A stretch of 64,000 bases of DNA from contig JAYVSV010000029.1 of assembly GCA_043775015.1 (NCBI GenBank), forward strand, positions 1 to 64,000, given 5' to 3'. Below the pieces are notes generated by a model. It searched no databases. It was not told the DNA's origin and was given only the letters and a program-made list of their open reading frames with translations. A program made the position numbers and the translations under genes. The DNA comes from CANJXF01 sp043775015 (GTDB lineage Bacteria; Verrucomicrobiota; Verrucomicrobiia; Limisphaerales; CANJXF01). This document shows, piece by piece, positions 1-7,964 of the stretch (position 1 is its first letter; the number at the start of each line of letters is the position of its first letter).

Positions 1-98
1 GTCGAAAGCGCCAAATGCTTCCGCCGCATCACCTCCCGGACCCGATTGAGAGCATCTCCGAGCGTCATAAATTACGCAACTGAAGTTGTAGAATCATC

Positions 99-105
99 GT
101 TAGGC
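99..105 (+). repeat. attC-like right half-site (R'' core)
   Basis: The heptamer GTTAGGC fits the integron R'' core consensus GTTRRRY. It sits 12 bp before the start codon of the small gene at 118. No RYYYAAC partner is seen in bases 1-98, so the rest of this element would lie outside the window. Support comes mainly from the complete element at 518-721. Confidence 0.4.
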
Positions 106-117
106 GATTTCTGAACG

Positions 118-501
118 ATGCCAGACTTCGACGCTATTTTCGCACACATTGAGGCGCTATTGGCCGACCAGACCTTGGCGACCTTGCGCGACGACGCAGC
201 CAAAGAACTCAATGGCACTGCCACGAGATCAATCCGTCTTCCAGACGGGCCGCGGCTCTTCTTGATGCTTTGCATCACGGGCACCCACGAACTGAGCAAG
301 GTTGGACCGCTCAGCCCGAACACCAAACAATCGTTTGGAGATTGGTCTGCGGTTCCACTTATTGAGGCTATTCGACGTTCATTCATTTCAGGTGGTTTTG
401 TTTATGGTTTCGAGTCCCCCAAAGACCAAGGGGCGCTCGTGTTTATCGCGGCCACTCCAGACTCGATTACCAAGCTGGAGGGGGTCTTCAATTTACGATG
501 A
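118..501 (+). CDS. hypothetical protein, possible integron cassette gene
   Basis: A 127-residue soluble protein of no family I recognise. It has no signal peptide or membrane segment. It starts with ATG 12 bp after a GTTAGGC core site and ends 16 bp before a complete attC-like element, which is the usual layout of a cassette: a short 5' leader, one promoterless ORF, then attC. An opposite-strand frame (72-386) overlaps it. I prefer the plus strand because cassette genes normally read toward their attC. Function unknown. Confidence 0.55.
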   Translation: MPDFDAIFAHIEALLADQTLATLRDDAAKELNGTATRSIRLPDGPRLFLMLCITGTHELSKVGPLSPNTKQSFGDWSAVPLIEAIRRSFISGGFVYGFESPKDQGALVFIAATPDSITKLEGVFNLR

Positions 502-517
502 TGCTGCCGCGCAAATC

Positions 518-721
518 GCCTAACCATGCGCTGCAGCGAACCGCAGCCCTGGCGTTCAGTTGCCGCGCCCGGCTGTGGCTCGACCGGCTCAGTCACGGCA
601 TGTGCTCCCGCCGTGAAGCCCAGCACATCCCTCGCCTTCGCCTCGCGCCGTTTCGCGCACACGCGCACACGCGCACACGCGCGCTCCCGGGCTGCGGTCG
701 CTGAGCTTGGGGTCGTTAGGC
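518..721 (+). repeat. attC-like recombination site (204 bp imperfect palindrome)
   Basis: Begins with GCCTAAC (518-524, fits RYYYAAC) and ends with GTTAGGC (715-721, fits GTTRRRY). Inside the cores the arms keep pairing: the left GCGAACCGCAGCCC stretch (535-548) pairs with GGGCTGCGGTCGC (689-701) with one unpaired base, as in attC extrahelical bases. The centre holds a GCGCACAC-type tandem run (about 655-685). It is longer than most attC sites (about 60-140 bp). No integrase gene lies in the window, so it could be part of an integrase-less attC cluster. Alternatively it could be a verrucomicrobial interspersed repeat that only resembles attC. Confidence 0.55.
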
Positions 722-767
722 GTTTTGCGCGCTTGCCCCTGAATCGAAGGCTCTTTATTCTCCCGCC

Positions 768-983
768 ATGCAAGCACACCGCGCCGAAACTACATTGTCC
801 GAGGATGGCGTCATCACGTTGCGCGATATTCCCTTGCGTCGTGGCGAGTCCGTCGAGGTCATCGTCCTTCCATTTGCTGCCGTCGCCGCTTCGGGTTCCC
901 GCTACCCGCTTCGTGGCACCCCGGTAACGTTCCTCTCGCCCACTGAACCCGTGGCGGATGCTGACTGGGAGGCTGCCGGGTGA
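768..983 (+). CDS. VapB-like antitoxin
   Basis: A 71-residue protein directly upstream of a PIN-domain toxin, overlapping it by the four bases GTGA (980-983). Such coupling is typical of type II toxin-antitoxin pairs. The N-terminal half (ITLRDIPLRRGESVEVIVLP) looks like a small beta-rich DNA-binding or dimerisation segment. The C-terminal tail (PTEPVADADWEAAG) resembles the toxin-wrapping tails of VapB/Phd-like antitoxins. Its role would be to neutralise the toxin and repress the operon. The family call rests on context as much as on sequence. Confidence 0.7.
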   Translation: MQAHRAETTLSEDGVITLRDIPLRRGESVEVIVLPFAAVAASGSRYPLRGTPVTFLSPTEPVADADWEAAG

Positions 984-1384
984 TTATCCTCGATACGCAC
1001 ATCTGGGTCTGGTGGGTTCATGGCGATTCTGCGCTCTCCGCTTCTACGCGCACGATGCTCGATTCCGCCGAGCAGACCGGCCTCGGCGTGAGTGCGATTT
1101 CGTGCTGGGAGGTTGCCAAGCTCGTCGAGCGTGGACGGCTTACTTTGCCATGCCCGGTCTTCGATTGGATTCAGCAGGCGCTTGCGTATCCCGGAGTCCG
1201 GCTCATTGAGCTATCGCCAAGTATCAGCGTTGAGTCCACTCAGCTTCCGGGCACTTTCCACCGCGACCCCGCAGACCAAATCATCGTCGCTACGTCTCGT
1301 ATTCTGGATGCGCCTCTCGTCACCGTGGACGGCAAGATTTTGGAGTATCCTCATGTCCGGCTTGCACCAACAAACGCCTCCTGA
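980..1384 (+). CDS. vapC: PIN-domain toxin, VapC family
   Basis: A 134-residue PIN-domain ribonuclease with a GTG start that overlaps the antitoxin stop. The acidic metal-binding residues are in place: D5 in LDTHIWVWW, E44 in SCWEVAKL, D96/D99 in HRDPADQ and D117 in TVDGKI. VapC enzymes cut RNA, often tRNA, in a Mg2+-dependent way when released from the antitoxin. The pair lies just after the attC-like site at 518-721, and toxin-antitoxin cassettes are common in integron arrays. No second attC follows it, so its cassette status is uncertain. Confidence 0.85.
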   Translation: MIILDTHIWVWWVHGDSALSASTRTMLDSAEQTGLGVSAISCWEVAKLVERGRLTLPCPVFDWIQQALAYPGVRLIELSPSISVESTQLPGTFHRDPADQIIVATSRILDAPLVTVDGKILEYPHVRLAPTNAS

Positions 1385-1756
1385 GTAACAGGATTGAGGT
1401 GGTGTTATGCGGGTACGAGTTTCAGGTTGAGGGCATGGGCTTGGTTTTGGAGGTAGTTGCGGCGGTAGGGCGCGGTTCATGGGCGGTTGCTGGCGCGGCG
1501 GTTTTGCCGCTCGACAATTTTTGGGTCACGGAGTAGATAAGTCTTCATGGTTTTCGTTCTTCGATCATTCATCGTTGTCTGGGGCGCAAGTCCCACAACC
1601 TGTGGCTCGGCTTCCCGCTCCGCGGGACGCAACCCACGCTCTCTTCGGAGAGCAAACACCGCTTTCGCTCTCAACAAAAGCCATACTGACTTAGGCGCAC
1701 AGCAGTTCGCCGACAAATAACTTTTCCCACGTTGCCTGCGCCCGTAAGTTGCCCGG
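1385..1756. other. 372-bp non-coding stretch with clustered hairpins
   Basis: No convincing gene. Three short hairpins lie in a row: CCACA/TGTGG at 1593-1605, CCCGC/GCGGG at 1614-1626, and GCTCTC-TTCG-GAGAGC at 1638-1653. The last is a perfect 6-bp stem closed by a C(UUCG)G tetraloop on the plus strand. Open frames on the minus strand here look like translated repeat sequence. It could be a structured leader of the downstream methyltransferase gene, a terminator region for vapC, or a dispersed repeat. Confidence 0.35.
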
Positions 1757-2887
1757 ATGGATTTAGTTCCCGGTTCCAAAATTTCCGTGACCGTCTCTGA
1801 CATCGCCTTCGGCGGCGAGGGTGTGGCGCGGCTGGAAGACTTTGTCATTTTCGTTCCATTCGTTGCTTTGGGCGAAGAGGTCGAGGTCGAAATCACCGAG
1901 GTCAAAAAACGATTTGCCCGCGCGCGCTTGCTCAATGTAATCACGCCGTCGCCGGAGCGCGTCACGCCGCTCTGCCGCTATTTCGGCGATTGCGGGGGCT
2001 GCCAATATCAACACATCGATTACGCGGCGCAGCTTCGCATCAAGCACAAGCAAATCGTCGATCTTTTCTGCCGTGTCGGAAAATTTTCCGAGGCGCTCAT
2101 CGATCCAGTGATCCCCTGCCCTCAACCCTACGGCTATCGGAATCGGATCATGATTCGCAGCCAGTGGGATAAATTTAAACAAGGATTGAACATCGGTTTT
2201 ATTCGCGCGGACAGCCGACTCGTTGTGGACATCGAGGAATGTAAAATCGCGGAGCCAGCCTTGAACCAACAGATTCAACACGTCCGAAAAAATCCGCCGC
2301 CCAAAGGTGGGTTAAAAGTAGTCCTGCGCGTTCCGCCGGAAGGTTGGGAGTTGCCGCGCGATTCGTTTTTTCAAAACAATTTTTTTCTTTTGCCGAAACT
2401 GGTCGAAGCCGTGCGCGAACGATTGCGCGACAGCCAATCGCGTTTTCTGATCGACACTTATTGCGGCGTCGGCTTTTTCAGCGTGGAACTGGGGGATCTC
2501 GTCGAACGCTTCGTCGGAATTGAAGTCGATATGCCAGCCATCAGCGCCGCACGGAAGAACGCGGAGAAACGCGGCTTGAAGAACGGTGAATTTTTCGGCG
2601 GCCGCACGGAAGAATTATTACCCGGTTTGATTGGCCGTTATGATCGCGGCGCAACGACGATTATTCTCGATCCTCCCCGCACCGGTTGTCCGCCGGAGAC
2701 GATGCAACTGCTCGAAAAAGTGCGGCCGTCACAAATCATTTACGTCTCCTGCCATCCCGCCACGCTCGCGCGCGACTTGAACATCCTTTGCTTCAGTGGT
2801 GTCTTTAAACTGGCGAAAGTTGTGCCACTCGATATGTTCCCGCAAACACAACATGTCGAATGCGTGGCCGACTTGCGCACGAATTGA
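1757..2887 (+). CDS. rlmD: 23S rRNA (uracil-5-)-methyltransferase, RlmD/TrmA family
   Basis: A 376-residue SAM-dependent RNA m5U methyltransferase. The N-terminal ~65 residues form a TRAM RNA-binding domain. Cysteines C73, C79, C82 and C162 match the [4Fe-4S] cluster ligands of RumA-type enzymes. The SAM-binding motif is DTYCGVGFFS (233-242), followed by DPPRTG (305-310). The catalytic cysteine is C332 in YVSCHPATLARDL and the general base is E368 in QHVEC. The iron-sulfur ligands favour RlmD/RlmCD over TrmA, but the exact target uridine cannot be read from the sequence. ATG start at 1757. Confidence 0.88.
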   Translation: MDLVPGSKISVTVSDIAFGGEGVARLEDFVIFVPFVALGEEVEVEITEVKKRFARARLLNVITPSPERVTPLCRYFGDCGGCQYQHIDYAAQLRIKHKQIVDLFCRVGKFSEALIDPVIPCPQPYGYRNRIMIRSQWDKFKQGLNIGFIRADSRLVVDIEECKIAEPALNQQIQHVRKNPPPKGGLKVVLRVPPEGWELPRDSFFQNNFFLLPKLVEAVRERLRDSQSRFLIDTYCGVGFFSVELGDLVERFVGIEVDMPAISAARKNAEKRGLKNGEFFGGRTEELLPGLIGRYDRGATTIILDPPRTGCPPETMQLLEKVRPSQIIYVSCHPATLARDLNILCFSGVFKLAKVVPLDMFPQTQHVECVADLRTN

Positions 2888-2941
2888 AGGACGGCACAAA
2901 GGCTTGCCAACATTTCGACCATCGTTTCAACTAATTAAACA

Positions 2942-5821
2942 ATGACGACAGAACAAACTGAAAATCCTCCTCAGGAAAAACCACAATTCAGCATCGTGTC
3001 CCGGTTTTTACCCTGGGTAATCGCAGCGGTGGTTTTGCTCATTTACACCATCACACTCAGTCACTGGGTCACCTTGAAAAGCTTGCCGGTTGTCGCAAAG
3101 ATCGCGGGCTGGGATTGGCACCCGGGAAATCTAAGCTGGCGACCCAGCACGATTGCTCCGCTGCACTCCGTCGTCACTTATCCATTCACGTGGCTCTCGG
3201 GAACGTCGCAGCTCGTGGCGCTGAATTTCTTTTCTGCACTGTGCGCGGCGCTGACCCTGGCGTTGCTCGCCCGTTCCGTTTCCATTTTGCCGCACGACCG
3301 CACCCGCGAACAACGCGAGCGCGAATCGGGCACACTTTTCAATTCAATTCCTTACGCATGGCTGCCGCCCATCGTTGCGGTGCTGGTGTGTGGATTGCAA
3401 TTTACCTTCTGGGAAAACGCCATCGCCGCCACGGGCGAGATGCTCGACTTGCTCCTGTTTGCTTACGTGATTCGTTGCCTGCTGGAATACCGGATTTCGC
3501 AGCGCGAATGTTGGATCAGTAAGTTTGCTCTGGTTTATGGAATCGGCATGACGAACAACTGGGCTTTGATCGGATTCTTACCTCTGTTTTTGGCCGCACT
3601 CATTTGGATCAAAGGAAAAAGTTTTTTCGATTTCCGTTTCGTTTCGCGATTGGCGCTTTTCGGCGCAATTGGGTTGTCGCTCTATTTTCTTTTTCCGTTG
3701 CTGGCCATTTTCTCCCCGGATTCGAACGTAACATTCTGGGCGGTTCTGAAGGATCACCTTCGCTATCAAAAAAGTTATTTATTCAACCTGCCCTTCGTTT
3801 ACGCGACTTCACTGCGGTCCCATTTGTTCATGATCGCGCTAACCTCGCTGCTCCCGCTCTCGATCATTGGCATTCGCTGGCCGTCATTTCGCGGCGACAT
3901 TAGTCACGCTGGAACCACCGCCACCGCTCTCATGTTCCGGCTGATGCATCTCGGTTTTCTCACGATCGGTTTTTGGATTTTTTTCGATCCAAAATTCAGC
4001 CCGCGTTTTCTTGGATTCGAGCTTTTACCATTCCTCACCTTCTACTATTTGACCGCGCTGACCGTCGGTTATTTCATCGGTTACGCCCTGCTGGTTTTTG
4101 GCCGCGAGCCGTCACAAAAATGGGCGCGTTCATCCAGCCTCGTCAAAGGGGTGAATCTTTTGCTTCTCATCGCGACTGGAGTGGTGTCGATCGGGATTCC
4201 AATCGCACTGGCTCGAAAAAACTATCCACTCCTACAGGCGGACAGCGGAACCGTCTTGAACCAGTTCTCAAAGTTGACGGCGGAATCTTTGCCAGCAAGC
4301 AAAGCCGTCATTTTGAGCGACGATCCAACCCGCCTTCTTTTGTTGAAAGCGGTTTACGCGCAAATGGGGAAACCTTCGGACAATATTTTTCTCGAAACCG
4401 GATCGCTTCCTTTCCCCGAGTATCAGAAACATCTTCATCAGATGCATCCAAAGGATTATCCCGAGGCAAATCCAACCAACCGCGTATCAGCAATTGAACT
4501 GATGCAACGCCTCGACGCGCTTGGTAAAACTCATCAGATTTTTTACCTGCACCCGAGCTTCGGATATTATTTCGAGAGATTTTATCCATTGCCGCACCAA
4601 CTGGTTTATGAATTGAAACCGTATTCAGCCAACAGTTGGCTGGCGCCAGCAATGGCCACCGGCGAACTGGCTGAAAACCAAACCTTCTGGGCCTCGTTCC
4701 AAAAAGATGTGCTGCCAAATATTGCACCGCTTACCCCGACCAGTTCCGAAGCGAAAATCGTGAACAGTTACTATTCCCGCGCCTTGAATTTCTGGGGCAC
4801 AGAACTGCAAAAAGCAAAGCGCCTCGAAGATGCGAGCCGCGCATTCGCCGATGCGATGAAGCTGAACCCAGAAAACGTGGTAGCTCAGGTAAACCAGCAA
4901 TTCAACGCCAGCCTCCGCAAAGGCGAAATTCGCCCGATTCAAGCGGATGAAGAATTGGAAAAAAAACTGGGGCAGTATCCAGATTTACCAACCGCCATTA
5001 CTTGGAATGGACCGTTCGACGAACCTAATTTCTGCCTGCGCCTTGGAGAAATGTTAGGCCGAGGTGGAAACCTCCGGCAGTCGGTGCGACTTTTCACGCG
5101 CACCCTTGAACTCACTCCAAAGAGCTTTGAAGCCCGCTTGTCGCTCGCCAAGAGTTTGATCGAACTCCAGCAGCACGATGAAGCGCTCAAATTAGTGCAT
5201 CAGCTTCACGAAAATCAGAAGACGTCGCTGCTCAACACCAATGCCTATCTTGATCTGCTGCGAACCGAATCACTCGCCCATTTGGCTAAAAATGATTTTC
5301 CAACCGCAGAAAAGATATTGATGAACGCCGTGCATGAAAACCCAAAGGACGAAAATCGCCTTGGAGTTTTAACGCAACTTTATTTGGACACGCGCCAATA
5401 CACCAACGCACTGATCAATGTCCAAAAACAATTGCAGATCGCTCCACAAAATCCACGCACGCTCTTCACCAAAGCGGTCCTGAATATGCAACTCGGACAA
5501 TTCAACGAAGCCATCGTGTCCTTGAATCAACTTTTGAAATCACAACCCGGCAACCAACCTGCCTTGCTCAATCGTGCCATTGCCAATCTTCAGAGCGGCA
5601 AGCTGGATGATTCCAAACGCGATTACGATGCGCTCCTGGAAGTGGTTCCAAAGAATACATTTCAAATTTATTACGGGCTGGCACAGGTGGCCGAGAAGCA
5701 AAAGGACAAGGCTGCTGCGATCAAAAATTACAAACTCTATCTGAAATACGCTCCCGTTGGAGGCGCTGAAGCCATCGAAGTGCAGAAGCATTTGAAGGTT
5801 CTGCAAAACGAAAAAAGTTAA
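2942..5821 (+). CDS. DUF2723-like membrane glycosyltransferase with C-terminal TPR repeats
   Basis: A 959-residue protein. The N-terminal ~440 residues hold about ten hydrophobic segments, beginning with WVIAAVVLLIYTITL, and resemble DUF2723/TMEM260-type proteins that use lipid-linked sugars. The stretch WDWHPGNLSW is at the right place for the first extracytoplasmic loop. A soluble domain follows, and residues from about 610 to the end form TPR-like helical repeats. It ends 5 bp before the GT4 gene, so the two are probably co-transcribed. Likely role: membrane glycan or protein glycosylation with a TPR scaffold. The substrate is unknown. Confidence 0.7.
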   Translation: MTTEQTENPPQEKPQFSIVSRFLPWVIAAVVLLIYTITLSHWVTLKSLPVVAKIAGWDWHPGNLSWRPSTIAPLHSVVTYPFTWLSGTSQLVALNFFSALCAALTLALLARSVSILPHDRTREQRERESGTLFNSIPYAWLPPIVAVLVCGLQFTFWENAIAATGEMLDLLLFAYVIRCLLEYRISQRECWISKFALVYGIGMTNNWALIGFLPLFLAALIWIKGKSFFDFRFVSRLALFGAIGLSLYFLFPLLAIFSPDSNVTFWAVLKDHLRYQKSYLFNLPFVYATSLRSHLFMIALTSLLPLSIIGIRWPSFRGDISHAGTTATALMFRLMHLGFLTIGFWIFFDPKFSPRFLGFELLPFLTFYYLTALTVGYFIGYALLVFGREPSQKWARSSSLVKGVNLLLLIATGVVSIGIPIALARKNYPLLQADSGTVLNQFSKLTAESLPASKAVILSDDPTRLLLLKAVYAQMGKPSDNIFLETGSLPFPEYQKHLHQMHPKDYPEANPTNRVSAIELMQRLDALGKTHQIFYLHPSFGYYFERFYPLPHQLVYELKPYSANSWLAPAMATGELAENQTFWASFQKDVLPNIAPLTPTSSEAKIVNSYYSRALNFWGTELQKAKRLEDASRAFADAMKLNPENVVAQVNQQFNASLRKGEIRPIQADEELEKKLGQYPDLPTAITWNGPFDEPNFCLRLGEMLGRGGNLRQSVRLFTRTLELTPKSFEARLSLAKSLIELQQHDEALKLVHQLHENQKTSLLNTNAYLDLLRTESLAHLAKNDFPTAEKILMNAVHENPKDENRLGVLTQLYLDTRQYTNALINVQKQLQIAPQNPRTLFTKAVLNMQLGQFNEAIVSLNQLLKSQPGNQPALLNRAIANLQSGKLDDSKRDYDALLEVVPKNTFQIYYGLAQVAEKQKDKAAAIKNYKLYLKYAPVGGAEAIEVQKHLKVLQNEKS

Positions 5822-5826
5822 TTCGG

Positions 5827-6993
5827 ATGCGTGTCACTCACGTCATCACCCGATTAATCGTTGGCGGCGCGCAGGAAAATACAGTTTCAACCGTTCTCGG
5901 CCTTCATCGGAAAAAAAATCTACAGGTCGATCTGATTTCCGGGCCAACGACCGGGCCGGAAGGTTCTCTGGAAACCGCTTTCGCCGCGACACCCGACCTC
6001 CTCACCATCGTCCCCGATTTGGTTCGCCCGGTTCATCCGTGGAAAGATTGGCGCGCTCTGGGACGCCTCACGCAAATCTTTAAGAACACCAAGCCAGATG
6101 TCGTTCATACCCACAGCGGAAAAGCCGGGGTTCTCGGACGGATCGCGGCGCATCGTGCGAGAGTTCCGCTGATTGTGCATACAATTCACGGACCTTCTTT
6201 CGGAAAGTTTCAAACTAGATTTGCCAATTTAATTTTTCGTTCCGCTGAACAATACGCCGGGAAATTCACCACGCATTTTATCTCGGTGGCGCACGCAATG
6301 ACCGGGCAATATCTCGATGCGAACATCGGCAGACCGGATCAATACAGTCGCATTTTCAGCGGATTCGAACTCGATCCGTTTTTGTCTGCGTCAAACGATC
6401 TCTCGCTGCGCCAGCAACTCGGCATCGCACCGAATGATTTCGTCGTCGGAAAAATTGCCCGACTCTTCGAACTTAAGGGGCATGACGATTTGTTCGCGAT
6501 CGCAACTGAACTGGTCTCGCGCTGTCCGCAAATAAAATTTCTCTTCGTCGGCGACGGAAAATGGCGGGCGCGTTTTGAATCGCAAGCACGCGAACTCGGC
6601 CTGGAAAAACATTTTATTTTTACAGGATTGATTCCGCCAAGCGAAGTGCCGCGTTACGTCGGAATCATGGATGCGCTCGTCCATCTTTCGGTTCGTGAAG
6701 GATTGCCACGCGCCCTGCCCCAGGCACTGGCTGCGGCGAAACCGGTCGTCGCCTACAATTGTGATGGCGCCAAAGAAATTTGTATCACAGACGAAACTGG
6801 ATTTTTGATACAGCCCGGCAACACCGCCGCCGTGGTTGAAAGGCTGATCCAGCTTGCCGAACATCCAGAGCTGCGACAAAAATTGGGCAATCGCGGACAA
6901 CAAATCGTAAAGGAAAATTTTTCCGCCGATCGCATGGTGGAAAATATTTATGAACTTTATTTAAAACTCGGTGCCCCGGAGCAACGCGCGTGA
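5827..6993 (+). CDS. glycosyltransferase family 4 protein
   Basis: A 388-residue GT-B enzyme. The N-terminal domain starts RVTHVITRLIVGGAQENT, with the glycine-rich acceptor loop typical of GT4. The C-terminal donor domain carries GKIARLFELKGHDDL, FLFVGDGKWR, and the E-x7-E region around SVREGLPRALPQALAAAKPVVA. GT4 enzymes are retaining transferases that use nucleotide sugars. It sits between the DUF2723-TPR gene and a WecA-like gene, the latter overlapping by four bases. This points to an exopolysaccharide or lipid-linked oligosaccharide pathway. Confidence 0.88.
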   Translation: MRVTHVITRLIVGGAQENTVSTVLGLHRKKNLQVDLISGPTTGPEGSLETAFAATPDLLTIVPDLVRPVHPWKDWRALGRLTQIFKNTKPDVVHTHSGKAGVLGRIAAHRARVPLIVHTIHGPSFGKFQTRFANLIFRSAEQYAGKFTTHFISVAHAMTGQYLDANIGRPDQYSRIFSGFELDPFLSASNDLSLRQQLGIAPNDFVVGKIARLFELKGHDDLFAIATELVSRCPQIKFLFVGDGKWRARFESQARELGLEKHFIFTGLIPPSEVPRYVGIMDALVHLSVREGLPRALPQALAAAKPVVAYNCDGAKEICITDETGFLIQPGNTAAVVERLIQLAEHPELRQKLGNRGQQIVKENFSADRMVENIYELYLKLGAPEQRA

Positions 6994-7964
6994 TTTTCCC
7001 TCTCAACATTTATCTGATCGCATTCACGGCGGCGCTGCTCACCACCTGGCTGACTCGATCGCTCTGGCGCAAAGAGTTTTTGCGCGTTGGTTTGGTGGAT
7101 GATCCAGGCCAGCGAAAAATTCATCATAGCCCGGTTCCACTTTCTGGCGGTTTCGCGGTGATGACCGGCATCGCGGCACCCATCATTTTAGCCGCTGTGA
7201 TTATTTTCCTTAGCTCGCCTGGCGCAAAATCCTTTGCGCTCCTTCGACACGGATTGGAAAAACGCGGACTTGAATTAGCTGCGATTTTTCTGGGCGCGAT
7301 TGGAATGCTCTTGCTCGGATGGATCGATGACAAACACGAGTTGAGCGCGAAGAAAAAATTCACCGGGCAATTCTGCATCGCGCTGCTGGTCGCTGCGGCC
7401 GGGGTGAGGATTACGCTCTTCGTTCCCAACATTTTATTTAGCTACGCCATTACCATCTTGTGGATTCTCACGGTGACAAACGCCTTCAATTTCATGGACA
7501 ACATGAACGGCCTTTGCTCGGGAGTCGGCTTGATCGGCGCATGGTTTTTCGGACTCAGCGCCGCCGCCGATGGCCAATATCTCGTCGCGATTGTCGCTTT
7601 TGTGACGTCGGGTGCTTTGCTCGGATTTCTTCCACAAAATTTTCCAAAAGCGTCCGCGTTCCTCGGCGATGCCGGCAGTCATCTCGTCGGTTTTCTTTTG
7701 GCTGTTCTTGCGATTCTTCCGCATTTCTACACACCACAAAATCAACGAACCTGGGCGGTGCTCCGGCCGTTGCTGATTTTGGCGATACCGCTCGCTGATC
7801 TCGTTTTTGTGGTGATCTTGCGCTGGCGCATGGGCAACCCCTTTTACATCGGCGACAACAACCACTTTTCCCATCAATTGGTGCGGCGAGGACTGAATCC
7901 GCTGCGAGCAGTTCTTGCTATTTGGCTGGTGGCGACGCTGTTGGGTTGGTTGGCGTTACTTTAG
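6990..7964 (+). CDS. undecaprenyl-phosphate glycosyl-1-phosphate transferase, WecA/MraY family
   Basis: A 324-residue multi-pass membrane enzyme that would start a glycan by moving a sugar-1-phosphate (often GlcNAc-1-P) onto undecaprenyl phosphate. Family motifs are visible: VDDPGQRKIHHSPVPLSGG near residue 36, the D113-D114 pair in GWIDDKHEL, NAFNFMDNMNGL with D170, and FLGDAGSHLVGF. It starts with GTG at 6990 inside the stop region of the GT4 gene, so translation is probably coupled. The WecA/TagO side of the family fits better than MraY, given the neighbours. Its 3' end overlaps the convergent ClC gene by 47 bp. Confidence 0.87.
   Translation: MIFPLNIYLIAFTAALLTTWLTRSLWRKEFLRVGLVDDPGQRKIHHSPVPLSGGFAVMTGIAAPIILAAVIIFLSSPGAKSFALLRHGLEKRGLELAAIFLGAIGMLLLGWIDDKHELSAKKKFTGQFCIALLVAAAGVRITLFVPNILFSYAITILWILTVTNAFNFMDNMNGLCSGVGLIGAWFFGLSAAADGQYLVAIVAFVTSGALLGFLPQNFPKASAFLGDAGSHLVGFLLAVLAILPHFYTPQNQRTWAVLRPLLILAIPLADLVFVVILRWRMGNPFYIGDNNHFSHQLVRRGLNPLRAVLAIWLVATLLGWLALL

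Noticed and set aside
72..386. Minus-strand frame of 104 codons opposite the cassette-like gene
   Set aside because: Its ends run into the core-site sequence, and cassette orientation favours the plus-strand frame. No recognisable family.
498..927. Plus- and minus-strand frames crossing the attC-like element
   Set aside because: They are translations of the repeat and overlap the antitoxin gene in another frame.
1477..1965. 162-codon minus-strand frame
   Set aside because: Much of it is antisense to the start of the rlmD-like gene, and the rest is low-complexity repeat-like sequence.
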